Shown here in pieces: positions 4,636-5,490 of a DNA stretch of 5,490 nucleotides. The notes under the pieces were generated by a model. It did not search any database and had not been told where the DNA came from. It saw only the letters and a program-made list of their open reading frames with translations. Position 1 is the first letter of the stretch. Each line of letters opens with the position of its first letter. This stretch comes from CAZVJA01 sp964626885 (lineage in GTDB: Bacteria; Planctomycetota; Planctomycetia; Planctomycetales; Planctomycetaceae), in NCBI GenBank assembly GCA_964626885.1, contig CAZVJA010000285.1:1-5490 (forward strand), written 5' to 3'. The translations under genes and the position numbers were made by a program.

Positions 4636-5490
4636 ATGCTCGATCGTTCTTCCGAAACGCAGGCATCCACTTCCATTGATGAGACGCTAGTCGCGCTCAA
4701 GGCTGGGCGACCGGTCATCGTCGTCGATGCCCACGAGCGTGAGAACGAGGGGGACTTCATCTGCGCCGCCGAGAACATCACTGCGGAAACAGTTGACTTC
4801 ATGCTCCGCGTCGGCCGCGGCGTTCTGTGCGTCCCGCTTCCACAAGAAACGGCCGAGCGCTTGCAGCTTTCTCCCGCTGTCGGCCCCGATTACAACACCG
4901 CCCCCAATCAGACGCAGTTTCTCGTCCCCATCGATCACCGAGACGCGGGGACCGGCGTCAGCCCCGAGAACCGCGCGAAGACAATCCGCGCCCTGGCCGA
5001 CCCGAACTCAACCGCCGCCGAGTTCGTTCGCCCGGGGCACCTTTCGCCGCTGCTTGCCAAAGATGGTGGAGTCCTTCGCCGCGCGGGGCACACTGAAGCC
5101 ACCGTCGACCTGATGCGCATGGCGGGCCTCCGTCCCGTCGGCGTGCTCATCGAAATCTTGAGCCCCACCGGCCACGGCATGGCCAACTACGACGAACTTC
5201 TCGACATCTCCCGCGAGCACCAGATCCCGATTCTCGCTATCGAAGATCTCATTCGCCATCGCCGGCTGCGCGAACAACTCGTTCGCAGAGAAGTGGAAGT
5301 CACCATCCCCACAAAAGACTTCGGCCACCCGCGGATCATTGCTTACCGTGTCGAGCACGAGGATCAGGAGCCGTTCGCCATCGTCTGGGGAGATCCCGCC
5401 AACGCGACGAACCCGCCGCTGATCCGTATGCACTCTTCCTGCTTCACCGGCGACGTTGTTGATTCGCTCCGCTGCGACTGCGGCGACCAG
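4636..5490 (+). CDS. ribBA: RibBA: 3,4-dihydroxy-2-butanone 4-phosphate synthase / GTP cyclohydrolase II (3' end outside window)
   Basis: The frame is open for 285 residues to the window edge. The RibB domain (about 12-212) converts ribulose 5-phosphate to dihydroxybutanone phosphate and formate. It shows RENEGD (35-40), RPGHLSPL (132-139), GGVLRRAGHTEATVDLM (144-160) with His152, and Glu173 in GVLIEI, the residues expected around the Mg site. The RibA domain begins near 222; it opens GTP to a diaminopyrimidine product. It contains MHSSCFTGDVVDSLRCDCGDQ across 265-285, including the zinc cysteines 269, 280 and 282 in C-X10-C-X-C spacing. The rest of RibA, including its catalytic part, is beyond the window. 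Together the halves feed the two branches of riboflavin synthesis in the cytoplasm. An in-frame ATG at 4615 would add seven residues; neither start has a strong Shine-Dalgarno. I preferred 4636 for the weak AAGG before it, with low certainty. Confidence 0.93.
   Translation, partial: MLDRSSETQASTSIDETLVALKAGRPVIVVDAHERENEGDFICAAENITAETVDFMLRVGRGVLCVPLPQETAERLQLSPAVGPDYNTAPNQTQFLVPIDHRDAGTGVSPENRAKTIRALADPNSTAAEFVRPGHLSPLLAKDGGVLRRAGHTEATVDLMRMAGLRPVGVLIEILSPTGHGMANYDELLDISREHQIPILAIEDLIRHRRLREQLVRREVEVTIPTKDFGHPRIIAYRVEHEDQEPFAIVWGDPANATNPPLIRMHSSCFTGDVVDSLRCDCGDQ

Overview
This is a 5.49 kb chromosomal window that looks planctomycetal (Planctomycetota, probably of the Pirellulales/Planctomycetales type). 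The grounds are the protein repertoire rather than a marker gene: an excisionase-type HTH fused to a PtsN-like EIIA domain, a Tat-exported DUF3500-like protein, a small secreted LTxxQ/CpxP-like protein, a sugar-phosphate isomerase/epimerase-like TIM barrel, and a RibBA whose sequence resembles planctomycetal ones. Spacious intergenic regions and mostly weak Shine-Dalgarno signals fit too. The assignment is inference.

Layout from left to right. (1) 1-158, plus strand: the C-terminal tail of an unidentified gene. (2) 159-306: a convergent intergenic region with two inverted repeats. (3) 307-1014, minus strand: HTH-EIIA fusion regulator. (4) 1188-2042, minus strand: isomerase/epimerase-like protein in which two of the four usual metal ligands appear to be Gln. 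(5) 2187-3245, minus strand: Tat-signal DUF3500-like protein with a strong Shine-Dalgarno. (6) 3246-3797: 552 bp with no convincing gene, holding palindromes and a degenerate 20-bp tandem repeat. (7) 3798-4247, minus strand: small exported helical LTxxQ-type protein. (8) 4248-4635: divergent intergenic region with a strong hairpin and candidate promoters. (9) 4636-5490, plus strand: ribBA, truncated by the window end early in its GTP cyclohydrolase II domain.

The four complete genes all lie on the minus strand but are separated by about 145 to 550 bp, so they are more likely separate or loosely linked units than a tight operon. RibBA supplies both early committed steps of riboflavin synthesis and has no evident partner here. 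The isomerase-like protein and the HTH-EIIA protein could both relate to carbohydrate metabolism, but the sequence does not show that they act together. I see no tRNA, rRNA, CRISPR array, insertion sequence or recognisable defence system. The most interesting points are the altered metal site in the isomerase-like protein, the HTH-EIIA fusion, and a 10-bp word shared by the upstream regions of two minus-strand genes.
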